Source: Lutibacter sp. A80 (lineage in GTDB: Bacteria > Bacteroidota > Bacteroidia > Flavobacteriales > Flavobacteriaceae). From it: a stretch of 64,000 bases of DNA. The position numbers and the translations under genes are program-made. Positions 43,276 through 52,974 of the stretch are shown piece by piece. The DNA lies in NCBI RefSeq assembly GCF_022429645.1, contig NZ_CP092480.1, positions 1,718,501 through 1,782,500 of the forward strand, given 5' to 3'. How positions within the stretch are numbered: the first letter of the stretch is position 1; each line of letters begins with the position of its first letter. Under the pieces are notes generated by a model. The model saw only the letters and a list, made by a program, of their open reading frames with translations, did not search any database and was not told the DNA's origin.

Positions 43276-44880
43276 TTAATCAACTGTAGTTTTACTATCC
43301 CACCAAGTATCGTTTGGCTTAAAATCATCGGAAAGAAATTTTAGTCGTTGTTTTTCTAGATTTGGCCACTGATTTTTAATTACTGATTCCAAATATTTTT
43401 TTTCTAATTCAGCGTTATATTCATCATCTTTTACAGGAAATCTTGCTCCTACTTCATTTAAATAATTAAACAGTTTCTCATCTAAATATTTTACTGTTTC
43501 TGGATTGTTTTCAGCAATATTATTAGCTTCTTCAATATCATTTTCAAGGTCATACAATTCTTTATGTCCATCTTCGTAATAATGAATTAACTTCCATTTT
43601 CCTTCTCTTATAATACTTGAAGGCTCTCCTCCTTGATTTCCATAATGTGGATAATGCCAAATTAATGGACGCTTAGCAATAGTTTCTCCTTTTAGAATTG
43701 GCACTAAACTTACTCCATCTTGATGTTCTTCTGGTAAAAGATCTGCTCCAACTAATTCCAATAAAGTAGGGTAAAAATCTGAACCCGTAACTGGCGTTGT
43801 ATTTATTTGACCGTTTGCTAAACCAGGAACTTTAATAAAATAAGGCTCACGAATTCCACCTTCAAATTGATAACCTTTTCCTCCACGCAAAGGAAGGTTT
43901 GATGTTGAAAATGAATCTCCTGAAGATACTCCTCCATTATCTGATGTAAATACTACAATTGTATTATCATCAAGCCCCATTTCTTTTAAAGAATTCATTA
44001 CTTTTCCAATTGCATCATCCATTGTTTCAACAAGGCCTGCATAAATTGGGTTATCTTGTTGCTGTTTAATTGGTAAAAAGTGCCCCATTTTAAAACCTTG
44101 TTCTGCAACACCTAATTCTTGAGCTTTCTGTTGGTATTTTTGCCACTTCTCTTGTGTAGTTTGAATAGGACCATGTACTGCGTAAAATGAAAGAAAAGCA
44201 AAAAAGGTAGTATCCTTATTTTGTTTCATAAAATTTATTGTTTCATCTGCCAAACGCATAGATAGATTTTCTCCTTTTTTTGTATTTGGTAAAGTTGGAT
44301 TTATCCATGGTGAAAAGTAACCTCCTTTTGGGCTACCACTCTCCCATCCTCCTTTGTTAATATCAAATCCGTGATCTTCTGGAGAAGATCCCTCTCCACC
44401 TAAATGCCATTTTCCAGTAAAAAATGTTTTATATCCTTGAGTTTTTAAAGCTTCTGGTAAAGTAGTATAAGACAAATTTAATTGATGATTATAATCCGCC
44501 GGAAGTAACTTATTATATCTTTTTTTATTTCTCCATTTTCCTCCTACTGCTGCACCTATCCAATCTGTTATTCCATGACGTGCAGTATTTTTACCTGTTA
44601 AAATACTAGCTCTTGAAGGACTACAAACCTGACAATTAGCATAGCCATTTGTAAAATTCATACCTTGATTGGCTATTTTATCAATATTAGGAGTCTCATA
44701 ATATTCACTACCCATAACACTTGTATCTTTGTATCCAAAATCATCTGCAAGAATGAATAATATGTTTGGTTTTACTTTTTCATTAGTAGTAATTGAACTC
44801 TTATTTTTATCACTTTTGCAACTAAAGTTTAATAGAATTAAAAGTGTAAATACTGTAAATATGGGTAATTTAATTTTCAT
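43276..44880 (-). CDS. Type I (S1) sulfatase lipoprotein
   Basis: A 534-residue lipoprotein (signal ending LLNFSC). Formylglycine Cys86 in NCQVCSPSRASILTGKNTARHG; metal ligands in ILADDFGYKD and VFTSDNGGVSSGD; TGKWHLGGEG for the catalytic Lys/His. The pattern SEYYETPNIDKIANQGMNFTNGYAN is shared with the sulfatase at 59.8-61.2 kb, making these two a second subfamily within the PUL. It lies 5 bp after the PhoD-like gene and is followed by a terminator. Confidence 0.93.
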   Translation of the reverse strand: MKIKLPIFTVFTLLILLNFSCKSDKNKSSITTNEKVKPNILFILADDFGYKDTSVMGSEYYETPNIDKIANQGMNFTNGYANCQVCSPSRASILTGKNTARHGITDWIGAAVGGKWRNKKRYNKLLPADYNHQLNLSYTTLPEALKTQGYKTFFTGKWHLGGEGSSPEDHGFDINKGGWESGSPKGGYFSPWINPTLPNTKKGENLSMRLADETINFMKQNKDTTFFAFLSFYAVHGPIQTTQEKWQKYQQKAQELGVAEQGFKMGHFLPIKQQQDNPIYAGLVETMDDAIGKVMNSLKEMGLDDNTIVVFTSDNGGVSSGDSFSTSNLPLRGGKGYQFEGGIREPYFIKVPGLANGQINTTPVTGSDFYPTLLELVGADLLPEEHQDGVSLVPILKGETIAKRPLIWHYPHYGNQGGEPSSIIREGKWKLIHYYEDGHKELYDLENDIEEANNIAENNPETVKYLDEKLFNYLNEVGARFPVKDDEYNAELEKKYLESVIKNQWPNLEKQRLKFLSDDFKPNDTWWDSKTTVD

Positions 44881-44885
44881 CTTTT

Positions 44886-46394
44886 TTATTTTCTTGGGGT
44901 AAGTTGGTTATATAATAAAGTGTGTTTTTCTACAATTTTACCGTGTTCATCAATCAACCTAAAAGTAACCTGAGGTTCTTTTGCTTTTGTATTAAATAAA
45001 AATTCGCCGAAAGCAATTATTTCTGTACCTCCATATCCAAAAATTTGATTGGTTGCATCTTTTGCTATTGCTTCAGGTCCAGGTACTCCTCCTAAAGTTC
45101 CTGCTTCAAATTCATGAATTACATATCCTGATGGTCTAGGTATATTAAATGCACGTGTTCCATGGCGGTCTCCACTAATAAATAAGACACCTGGAATATT
45201 TTCTGTTTCAATAAAATTAAATATTTCTTCTCGCGCTGCTGTATCCCAAGTACCCCAAGAATCTTTTCCATTGGATATAGCGTCACTCCACATTGTACCA
45301 CTTGAAATAATTTTAAAAGGAGCTTTAGAGTTTTTTAAAGTTTCTTTTAACCAGTTTTGTTGTTCTATCCCTAAATAACAACCGTATTGTCCTCTTTCTT
45401 TTACAGTTCTACAAGAACGAGTATCTAGCATTATTACTTCAACGGGCCCTATTTGTGTGCTAAAATATATGCCTTCTCCTTTATACTCTGGATTGTTCCA
45501 ATTCTGATACCAAACTTCTCTAACCGCCTCAACATCATCACTAGTAAATCTATCTGGAATACCGCTTAGATCGTTATTAAAATAATCGTGATCATCCCAA
45601 GCAGTATATAAAGGAACATTGGCTGAAAGGTCTCTCCAAGGTTTAGACATATCTCGTAAAAGATAATCTGACCTATGCAGGTTAATTTTATTTTCCCTAT
45701 CATCAACAGCTATATCGCCAATTAACAACATTACTTGTGGATTTCTTTTTAGAATTTGTGTTACTAAGTTTGGATTATGCAATCCTACTTTATGAAAATC
45801 TGATCCAAAAGCTACTTTAAACAAGCCTTTTTCTTTAGTAGTTGGAGCTGTTTTAAATTCCCCTTCTGCTAGCTTAATTTCATTTTCATAAATTTGATAT
45901 TTATACTCTGAATTAGCAGTTAATCCATCCAATACTATCCTTTGCTCAACACCTGGTATTATATTATTTTTAAAATATTTATGTTCACTCTTATCTTTTA
46001 TGTTCAACACTTTGATAGTAATAGGTGTTTCAGAGTGTTTTCGCAACCAAACAGTTACTTGTTCCTTTTGTAAATTCCCTAGCATAGGACCTCCTATTAG
46101 TGCTAAATTATGCTTTTTTGCAGATTCTAAAATCTTAGCATCTGTAAAATTCGCTTCTGTATTTTCTGAAAATACAGCACGAGATTCCATATAAAACTGC
46201 CTAATATTTTCAGGTAAAAGTCCGTAACTATCAAGCAATAAAGTGTCAATTTCTAAATCTCCTTTATGTGCTTCTTTAAGTGTTACTTTATGTTGTACCG
46301 GAACAACTGTGTTTTTTTGACTGTAACCTTTACAGCTAATAAATAATATTGTAAAAACTAAGCAATACCTATTAAATACATTCATATTTTTCAT
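44886..46394 (-). CDS. PhoD-like metallophosphoesterase
   Basis: A 502-residue exported protein; the N-terminus ends in a Cys at position 21 (FTILFISC), so it may be a lipoprotein. After a beta-sandwich of about 170 residues (typical of PhoD N-terminal domains) comes the metallophosphoesterase core: AFGSDFHKVG, LLIGDIAVDD, YTAWDDHDYFNND and ISGDRHGTRAFN. PhoD enzymes split phosphate mono- or diesters with metal ions. Its position inside a sulfatase PUL, 5 bp before a sulfatase and 68 bp after a GH2 gene, suggests a carbohydrate- or teichoic-acid-type substrate, but no phosphate-bearing glycan is indicated by sequence. Confidence 0.82.
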   Translation of the reverse strand: MKNMNVFNRYCLVFTILFISCKGYSQKNTVVPVQHKVTLKEAHKGDLEIDTLLLDSYGLLPENIRQFYMESRAVFSENTEANFTDAKILESAKKHNLALIGGPMLGNLQKEQVTVWLRKHSETPITIKVLNIKDKSEHKYFKNNIIPGVEQRIVLDGLTANSEYKYQIYENEIKLAEGEFKTAPTTKEKGLFKVAFGSDFHKVGLHNPNLVTQILKRNPQVMLLIGDIAVDDRENKINLHRSDYLLRDMSKPWRDLSANVPLYTAWDDHDYFNNDLSGIPDRFTSDDVEAVREVWYQNWNNPEYKGEGIYFSTQIGPVEVIMLDTRSCRTVKERGQYGCYLGIEQQNWLKETLKNSKAPFKIISSGTMWSDAISNGKDSWGTWDTAAREEIFNFIETENIPGVLFISGDRHGTRAFNIPRPSGYVIHEFEAGTLGGVPGPEAIAKDATNQIFGYGGTEIIAFGEFLFNTKAKEPQVTFRLIDEHGKIVEKHTLLYNQLTPRK

Positions 46395-46462
46395 TAGTTG
46401 AATTATCAGTTAAACTTTTGATTTTTTAGTAATGGTTACAATTTTAAAAACAAATTTACAGT

Positions 46463-49400
46463 TTATTTAAAAATAATTTCATCAACAAAGAGACCTTTAT
46501 CTTCAACTGTTTCTAATTTTATTGTATTTGCTCCTCTATTAATTTGAATAGGGACTTTTACTTTACTCCAAAATTTCCCCCAATTATCTGTACTTGGTAA
46601 AAACAGCTTATCTTTTACAACCTCATCATTAACTATAAGTTTAACATATGTACCTGCAGCACCTTTAATATGTGCACTATATCTAATGTATAAATCTATT
46701 TCTCCAGCACCTCCATCATTTTCTTGATACCAAGCCACAGAAGACCCTACTTCTTTATCTAAACTTACATAACCTTTACCTCTAAAGTTTGAACCTTTTG
46801 CTAAAACACTACCATTAACTACTGTAGCTTCTTCTGCTTGTTCTCCTATTTCTGTTACATTTGTTATATTTTCATTCCAAGTAAATCCTTCATTTGCTCC
46901 AAATTTTTCTTCCAAAACTTGTAAAGCTTCACCATCTACAACAATTAATGCTTTTACAGTTGTTTCTGGTGCAATTTCAAAACTCGCTTCATATTTTTCA
47001 GAATTAATTGTTGGAGTAGCTCCATTTGTAGTATAAAAAACTTCAATTTCAGGATTTATTTTAGCTCCTCTTAAATTAAGAACTTTGGTATCTATGCTAA
47101 CTTTATTAGAAGTAATTTGTTTTTTCTCTCCTAAAATACTACTTGCCAACAAATTAATGGCTCCAGAGTTATTTGTAGATTCTATATAAGCACGTGTTAA
47201 ACCATAAAATGCTTTTCTATGATTAGGACCTACATGTTGTTCAACATCTACAGGACTTCCATTATCTAAAGCTTTAATTTTTCCTGCTCCAATTACATTA
47301 AAATAAGTTCTATTTTCTCCATAAGGATAAATCTCGCCTGCACTATCTGTTGTTGTAACTCTAACCTGTACAAAATCATTTGCAGCATCTTTTAAAGGTT
47401 CACCATCAATTGATAATTTAATTTTAGAAGGCGCATTTGCGGTTTTTATAACCTTTTCAGAAACTACTTTATTGTCTTTATAAGCAACAGCTTTTAAAGT
47501 GCCTGGTTGCCATTTAACTAACCATTGACACTGCATTTCATCCCAAGCTTTTCCTGGTTTCTTTTTCCCTAAAGATGTGTCGTTAAAAAATAGCTCAACT
47601 TCATCGCAATTAGAATAAACCCACACTGGAATTTCTGTACCCAGTTCCACTTTTGGGTGTGTCCAATGTGGTAAAATATGAACCATTGGTTCTGTTGTCC
47701 ACTGACTTTGGTATAAATAATACAAATCTTTTTCGAAATTTGCTAAATCTATAGCACCTCCCATAAAAGCTTTAAAAGGCCAACCACCATGCACATAACT
47801 TGCTTCACCAATATAATCATAACCTGTCCAACGGAATGAACCTGCATATTCTGGTATATCTCTAAGTTGTGCTATATTTAAACGTGATGATACACGCACA
47901 GTTGCATTGTCATAACTTGAATTAAAAACTTGTTTTCTATTTTTTCTATCAACTTCATCAACCCAATCATGAGTAAATACTTCTTTTTCTGTTAAATCTG
48001 GAATGGCGTAAGGACGTTGATTTTTATTAGGGAAACCATCTCTAAACCAAGTTTTGGTTCTGTAATATCCTCTTACTTGCCAAGTATGTGTATTTTCTGT
48101 ACCTATAAAAACTTTTCCTTTTTGATTTTTTTCTATGTTTTCCATAAATCCTTTCTTCTCACTACCTCCATTTACACCTAAAACATTCATATGGTTAGAC
48201 CCTGAATGACCTGAAGTTACTGGTCTAGTAGGATCTAGATTATTACAAGCTTCAACTAAATCTTTAGCTATAGGTCCTCCTGTTTCGTTTCCAACACTAT
48301 AAATAACAATAGAAGGGTGATTTCTATCTCTCTTTATCCAATCTGTTAAATCTTGCTTCCACCATTCATCAAAGAAATGTGCTCCATAATCGTTTTTAGC
48401 TTTTTTCTTCCATCCATCAAAAATTTCATCCATTACTAACATACCAAGTTCATCGCATAAATCGTAAAATATTGGTGTTTGTGGGTTGTGAGCCGTTCTA
48501 ATTGCATTGACTCCCATATCTTTTAATTGTTGAATTCTAAAACGAAGAATTTTATCAGGCACAGCTGCTCCAAAAGCCCCTGCATCTTGGTGGTTACATA
48601 CCCCTTGTAATTTAACATTTTCTCCATTTATCCACATTCCTGTTTCTGCAATCCATTCAATATCTCTAACCCCAAATTTAGTTTCAACAACATCTACTAC
48701 TTCTTCATTTACTTTTAATTCACTTTTTAAGGTATATAAATACGGTGTTTTTGTTGACCAAAGTTTTGGGTTGTTTAAAATTAAGTTTGTTTTAATTATT
48801 AAATCTTCACTCTCCATTAAACTATCTTCTTTAGTAGCAACTACTTTACCACTTTTATCTACAACGGAAGTAATAAGTGTTCCTGTTTTAGCTTGATCGT
48901 CTATAGTTGTTAAATCAGTATCTACAAAAATGTTATTCTTTTCTGTTCTTACAAAAATTCCATCTCTTGTAATATGGTTTTTATTTTTTACATCTATCCA
49001 AGTATGAGCATAAATTCCACTTCCAGTATACCAACGTGCCGAAGGTTGTTTACTATTATCTACACGTACAGCAAAAGTTATTTTTTTTGAAGTTTGTGCA
49101 ATTTCTGATATGTCATATGCAAATGAAATCCAACCATAAGGTCTAGTTCCTAATTTTTTACCATTTGCCCATACAGTACTATTCATAAATACCCCATCAA
49201 AAGCTATTTCTACATGTTGCCCTTTCCAAGTTTCTGGAACAGTAATGGTTTTTCTATACCATCCAAATCCAGCAGGTAAGTAACCACTTTGTCCGGCCAT
49301 TGGGTTGTTTTCATCATATTCACCTTCTATACTCCAATCGTGAGGTAAATTTAATGTTCTCCAAGAAGCATCGTTGTATTCAATTAATTCAGCACCTGTA

Positions 49401-49561
49401 ATATCTTCTTGAATAAATTTCCAATTGGAATCAAAATTTACACGAGAATTGTTACTTATTTCAGTTGTTTCATTTTGGCAACTTATAAACAATAAACTAA
49501 CTATAAAAGACAAGATTAAATAAGTTTGTTGTTTTAAATAGGATTTATTAATATATGACAT
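46463..49561 (-). CDS. GH2-family glycosidase, probable beta-galactosidase, with C-terminal CBM-like domain
   Basis: A 1032-residue lipoprotein (Cys28 in LLFISC). Domains in order: sugar-binding jelly roll (about 40-195; FNLPHDWSIEGEY), immunoglobulin-like domain (about 200-300), the GH2 barrel with acid/base Glu426 in IYSVGNETGGP and candidate nucleophile Glu489 in VFIGTENTHTW, then a DUF4982-type domain, a chitobiase-C-like unit (VFYTTNGATPTINSEKY) and a C-terminal CBM6/35-like sandwich (about 890-1032). Arg/His AIRTAHNPQTP supports family placement. Likely removes beta-linked galactose or related units. Starts a transcription unit with its own upstream region. Confidence 0.9.
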   Translation of the reverse strand: MSYINKSYLKQQTYLILSFIVSLLFISCQNETTEISNNSRVNFDSNWKFIQEDITGAELIEYNDASWRTLNLPHDWSIEGEYDENNPMAGQSGYLPAGFGWYRKTITVPETWKGQHVEIAFDGVFMNSTVWANGKKLGTRPYGWISFAYDISEIAQTSKKITFAVRVDNSKQPSARWYTGSGIYAHTWIDVKNKNHITRDGIFVRTEKNNIFVDTDLTTIDDQAKTGTLITSVVDKSGKVVATKEDSLMESEDLIIKTNLILNNPKLWSTKTPYLYTLKSELKVNEEVVDVVETKFGVRDIEWIAETGMWINGENVKLQGVCNHQDAGAFGAAVPDKILRFRIQQLKDMGVNAIRTAHNPQTPIFYDLCDELGMLVMDEIFDGWKKKAKNDYGAHFFDEWWKQDLTDWIKRDRNHPSIVIYSVGNETGGPIAKDLVEACNNLDPTRPVTSGHSGSNHMNVLGVNGGSEKKGFMENIEKNQKGKVFIGTENTHTWQVRGYYRTKTWFRDGFPNKNQRPYAIPDLTEKEVFTHDWVDEVDRKNRKQVFNSSYDNATVRVSSRLNIAQLRDIPEYAGSFRWTGYDYIGEASYVHGGWPFKAFMGGAIDLANFEKDLYYLYQSQWTTEPMVHILPHWTHPKVELGTEIPVWVYSNCDEVELFFNDTSLGKKKPGKAWDEMQCQWLVKWQPGTLKAVAYKDNKVVSEKVIKTANAPSKIKLSIDGEPLKDAANDFVQVRVTTTDSAGEIYPYGENRTYFNVIGAGKIKALDNGSPVDVEQHVGPNHRKAFYGLTRAYIESTNNSGAINLLASSILGEKKQITSNKVSIDTKVLNLRGAKINPEIEVFYTTNGATPTINSEKYEASFEIAPETTVKALIVVDGEALQVLEEKFGANEGFTWNENITNVTEIGEQAEEATVVNGSVLAKGSNFRGKGYVSLDKEVGSSVAWYQENDGGAGEIDLYIRYSAHIKGAAGTYVKLIVNDEVVKDKLFLPSTDNWGKFWSKVKVPIQINRGANTIKLETVEDKGLFVDEIIFK

Positions 49562-49716
49562 AGTAGTATTTAATTAGTAGTAATGAAGTTTTAATCTCAA
49601 AAAACACATTACTTACATTATATTTTTCTTTTTTATAGCTTTTATGCTATATGTTAATTTTAATGGTTTGGTAACACTTAATTAGTATTTACCAATTATT
49701 GGTTCTAATTGGAGTT

Positions 49717-49816
49717 TTATATCAACGTAATTACTTAAAGACTTAGCACCCCTGCTTTTGTCACTCACAATTAATAACTCAAATTTATAAAAGTAGTTTG
49801 TAAAACGTTGATATAA
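49717..49816 (-). repeat. Intergenic region upstream of GH2 with 12-bp inverted repeat and -7 box
   Basis: TTATATCAACGT (49717-49728) and ACGTTGATATAA (49805-49816) are perfect complements around 76 nt. A TAAATTTG element (49780-49787, minus strand) inside the loop resembles a -7 box. Nearby ACCAATTATTGGT (49691-49703) is another small palindrome. This may be an operator pair, a structured 5' leader or a small RNA. Confidence 0.4.
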
Positions 49817-49836
49817 TAATTAATACAAGCAATTTT

Positions 49837-51312
49837 TTAATCAGCTACAAAAGTACTTTGACTAAATGTAAAAACATCTGACGGTGTTCTTGCTTCTTTT
49901 AAAATAAGCTCCATTTCTTTTACTATTTCTGGGTATTGACTTGCTACATTAGTTGTTTCTCCTTCATCTTTCGATAAATCATACAATTCTATAGGAGCAT
50001 TTGGTTCTTTTAAAACATTATATTTAACGGCTTTCCAATCTCCTTTTCTAACAGCTTGTCTTCCACCTCTTTCGTGAAATTCCCAATATAAATATTCATG
50101 TTGTTTTTGTAATTCTGGTTTATTTAATAACGTTGGTAAAAATGAGATTCCATCCAAGTTTTCTGGAACTGGTATCTCAGCAATTTCTGAGAATGTTGGA
50201 AACACATCCCAAAAAGCAGAAACTAAATCTGTTTTTGTACCTTCTTTTATTTTCCCTGGCCATTTAATTATCATTGGTACTCGAATACCACCTTCGTACA
50301 AATCTCTTTTTGTTCCTTTAAATGGACCACTACTTTTAAAATATTCTGGGTCGGCACCACCTTCTGAATGAGGTCCGTTATCAGACGCAAATACTAAAAT
50401 TGTATTATCTTCAATTCCCAGTTCTTTAACTTTTTTCATTATTTCACCTACTTGGGTGTCCATAATCTCTATCATTGCTGCAAAAGCCGCATGTGGTTCG
50501 TCTTGTGATTCGTAAAAACCTAATCTATATTCTGGACCTCCATCTACGCCTTCGTATTTTTTTTCAGGAAGGTATTTCCCTTTGTATTTGTTCATAATTG
50601 AATCTGGCGCAACCAATTCTGCATGAGGTATTATTGTAGGCACATACATAAAAAATGTAGTATCTTTATTTTTTTCTAAAAAAGCAAGTGCCTGATCTTG
50701 AATTAAATTTGGTGCGTACTGTTCTTTTTTAAGGCCACTATTACCACTTAAAACTATAGAATCTCTATTAGACCATAAGTGAAAAGGATAATAATTATGT
50801 CCTAAACGTTGACAATTGTATCCGTAAAATGTATCAAATCCTTGATATACTGGATCTCCTTCTGAACCTGGATATCCCAAGCCCCATTTTCCAAAGGCTC
50901 CAGTTACATAACCACCTTTTTTTAAGGCTTCTGCCATAGTATAGGTATCATCTGGTATTGGATATTGTCCTTCTGGTTGAATTTCTTTATTACCTCTTAC
51001 AGGAGTATGTCCTGTATGCATTCCTGTTAATAGAGCAGATCTTGACGGTGCACATACCGTATTACCTGCATAATGTTGAGTAAATAACAATCCTTCTGAA
51101 GCTAATGCATCAATATTTGGCGTACTCAATTTTTCCTGTCCGTAAACACTTAAATCGCCATATCCTAAATCATCGGCAAGAATATAAATAATATTGGGTT
51201 TTTTAGAAGACTCTTGTGCTATGTCTAAACTGTTCTTTTCTTTTTGGTTTGAGCAAGAAATTATGCTCGATAAAAGACACACATAAGCAATAAAAGGAAG
51301 TAAACTTTTCAT
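49837..51312 (-). CDS. Type I (S1) sulfatase lipoprotein
   Basis: A 491-residue lipoprotein (Cys20, SSIISC). Formylglycine Cys87 in GNTVCAPSRSALLTGMHTGHTP; metal ligands in ILADDLGYGD and VFASDNGPHSEGG; FGKWGLGYPG for the catalytic Lys region. The C-terminus (HEYLYWEFHERGGRQAVRKGDWKAVKYN) groups it with the sulfatases at 41.6 and 61.3 kb. It begins 20 bp after a strong palindrome that follows susD, so its expression may differ from that of susCD. The catalytic set is complete. Confidence 0.93.
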   Translation of the reverse strand: MKSLLPFIAYVCLLSSIISCSNQKEKNSLDIAQESSKKPNIIYILADDLGYGDLSVYGQEKLSTPNIDALASEGLLFTQHYAGNTVCAPSRSALLTGMHTGHTPVRGNKEIQPEGQYPIPDDTYTMAEALKKGGYVTGAFGKWGLGYPGSEGDPVYQGFDTFYGYNCQRLGHNYYPFHLWSNRDSIVLSGNSGLKKEQYAPNLIQDQALAFLEKNKDTTFFMYVPTIIPHAELVAPDSIMNKYKGKYLPEKKYEGVDGGPEYRLGFYESQDEPHAAFAAMIEIMDTQVGEIMKKVKELGIEDNTILVFASDNGPHSEGGADPEYFKSSGPFKGTKRDLYEGGIRVPMIIKWPGKIKEGTKTDLVSAFWDVFPTFSEIAEIPVPENLDGISFLPTLLNKPELQKQHEYLYWEFHERGGRQAVRKGDWKAVKYNVLKEPNAPIELYDLSKDEGETTNVASQYPEIVKEMELILKEARTPSDVFTFSQSTFVAD

Positions 51313-51331
51313 AATTGGTAAATTTTAAAAT

Positions 51332-51367
51332 AGCTAGAGTGTAAATATTAATATTTACACTCTAGCT
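51332..51367 (-). terminator. Perfect 36-bp palindrome after susD
   Basis: AGCTAGAGTGTAAATATT (51332-51349) is followed directly by its exact reverse complement (51350-51367); the folded RNA would have a 15- to 16-bp stem. A T-rich tract follows on the minus strand (TATTTTAAAATTT). It lies 15 bp after the susD stop codon and 19 bp before the sulfatase start. It is a terminator or a partial terminator/RNA-stability hairpin. Confidence 0.78.
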
Positions 51368-51382
51368 TTTGGTTATTTTATT

Positions 51383-52960
51383 TTAACGGTAACCGTTATT
51401 TGTAGGATCAGAATCTAATAAATTTGCATTTAATAAAATTTGAGCTTGTGGTACTGGAAGTAACACATGGTAAGGTTGAATATTAGCAGCTGGATTGTTC
51501 CAACTTCTATGTTCTGTACTTTTAACAGTTTCTAATAATATTCCCCATCTAATTAAATCCATTTTTCTATGTCCTTCTGCAGCAAGTTCAAATTTTCTTT
51601 CAGAATACATAGCTTCTCTAAACTCGGATTGAGACATTCCGCTCCAAGGTTGATCTGGGTCAAAAGCTCTTTCTCTAACTTTATTTACATATGCATACGC
51701 ATTTGCAGGTCCATTTAATTCATTTTCTGCTTCAGCAGCCATTAAATAAATATCAGCTAAACGGAAAACAATATAATTTTCGTGGTGATTGTATCTCACA
51801 GAATTTACTTGGTCTAAATTCCAGTTTTTTCTGTAATATGGGAATGAAAGTTGAAAACCTAAATATTCAGAAACAATTGATGCGTCATAACGTAAATCGC
51901 CTTCTTGCCAATTGTCTTTATCTGCAATTTCAGGTAATGCTACAGACCATCCATAACCAGTCATATCTTCTTCTTGTTCTAACATTAAGCTTTGAAAATA
52001 CTCCCATCTTTTCATTTGAGTACCGTTAGATTTTAGAACTGGATTTCCTAAATCATCAAAAGCATAATCGTTTCTATTTGAAGGTTCATCACTAATTCGA
52101 GGATTATAATCATCAGTTCTTGTAGTATTAAGCTCATCTGCTTTAAAGTCAATAATAAAAATATGTTCGTTATTTATTGAATTTGTTGGATCTTTTTGAT
52201 CAAAAACATCTGCATAATTATCTAATAAAGTATGTGGTGAATTATTAATAATTTCATCACAAGCACTTTTAGCTAATCCCCATTCTTTGTCAAATAAATG
52301 GAACTTTGCTTTTAAAGCATAAGCTGCCCATTTTGTTGCTCTACCTAAATCTGAACTACTGTATGATGATGGTAACAAAGATATAGCTCTTGTTAAATCA
52401 TCTTTCATATCTGTTCTTATTAAGTCCTTATCATATCTACCTAATTCTGCTGCTTCAATTGGATTTAACATTTCTCTAAAATAAGGAACATCTCCCCATA
52501 AATTTGTTAAATGATAAAAAGCTAAAGCTCTTAAAAATAACAACTCACCAACTGCTTGGTTTCTATTAGCTTCAGTAAGTTTTTCATTACCATCTATATT
52601 TGCTAAAAATTCTGTTGTAGCATTTACTACTTCATATAATTGAGACCATACTCCATTTCCGTCACCTACACCTTCAGCAATTAAATAATTATGGATAGTT
52701 CCATTTACATTTCTACTAGGACCAACTACGTCTGCTCCATGTGTATAATAATCGTCTAAACCTCTTTGTCTGTATAAATTATTATTATGGTATAAATTAT
52801 AAACCCCGTTTACAGCTAATTCAGCTTCTTTATCATTATTGTAAAAGTTTTCAGGAGTAATTGCATCCCTTAAATCTTCTTCTAGATATTCGTCACATGA
52901 AATTATAGCAAATAAACCTAATAATACTAGGACTATTTTATTTTTTAATATATTTTTCAT
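51383..52960 (-). CDS. SusD-family outer-membrane lipoprotein of the PUL
   Basis: A 525-residue RagB/SusD lipoprotein (Cys22 in LFAIISCDEYLEE). The helical TPR scaffold shows AVGELLFLRALAFYHLTNLWGDVPYF (about residues 135-160) and the C-terminal LADIYLMAAEAENELNG, YVNKVRERAF and RKFELAAEGHRKMDLIRWG motifs. It sits 14 bp after susC and would capture the sulfated oligosaccharide at the surface before import. It is clearly different in sequence from the SusD at 11.2 kb. Confidence 0.95.
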   Translation of the reverse strand: MKNILKNKIVLVLLGLFAIISCDEYLEEDLRDAITPENFYNNDKEAELAVNGVYNLYHNNNLYRQRGLDDYYTHGADVVGPSRNVNGTIHNYLIAEGVGDGNGVWSQLYEVVNATTEFLANIDGNEKLTEANRNQAVGELLFLRALAFYHLTNLWGDVPYFREMLNPIEAAELGRYDKDLIRTDMKDDLTRAISLLPSSYSSSDLGRATKWAAYALKAKFHLFDKEWGLAKSACDEIINNSPHTLLDNYADVFDQKDPTNSINNEHIFIIDFKADELNTTRTDDYNPRISDEPSNRNDYAFDDLGNPVLKSNGTQMKRWEYFQSLMLEQEEDMTGYGWSVALPEIADKDNWQEGDLRYDASIVSEYLGFQLSFPYYRKNWNLDQVNSVRYNHHENYIVFRLADIYLMAAEAENELNGPANAYAYVNKVRERAFDPDQPWSGMSQSEFREAMYSERKFELAAEGHRKMDLIRWGILLETVKSTEHRSWNNPAANIQPYHVLLPVPQAQILLNANLLDSDPTNNGYR

Positions 52961-52974
52961 TTTGTTATTTTTTT

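Noticed and set aside
45119-46194. Small frames opposite or across the PhoD-like gene
   Set aside because: They are shadow frames in an AT-rich coding gene, with no conserved motifs.
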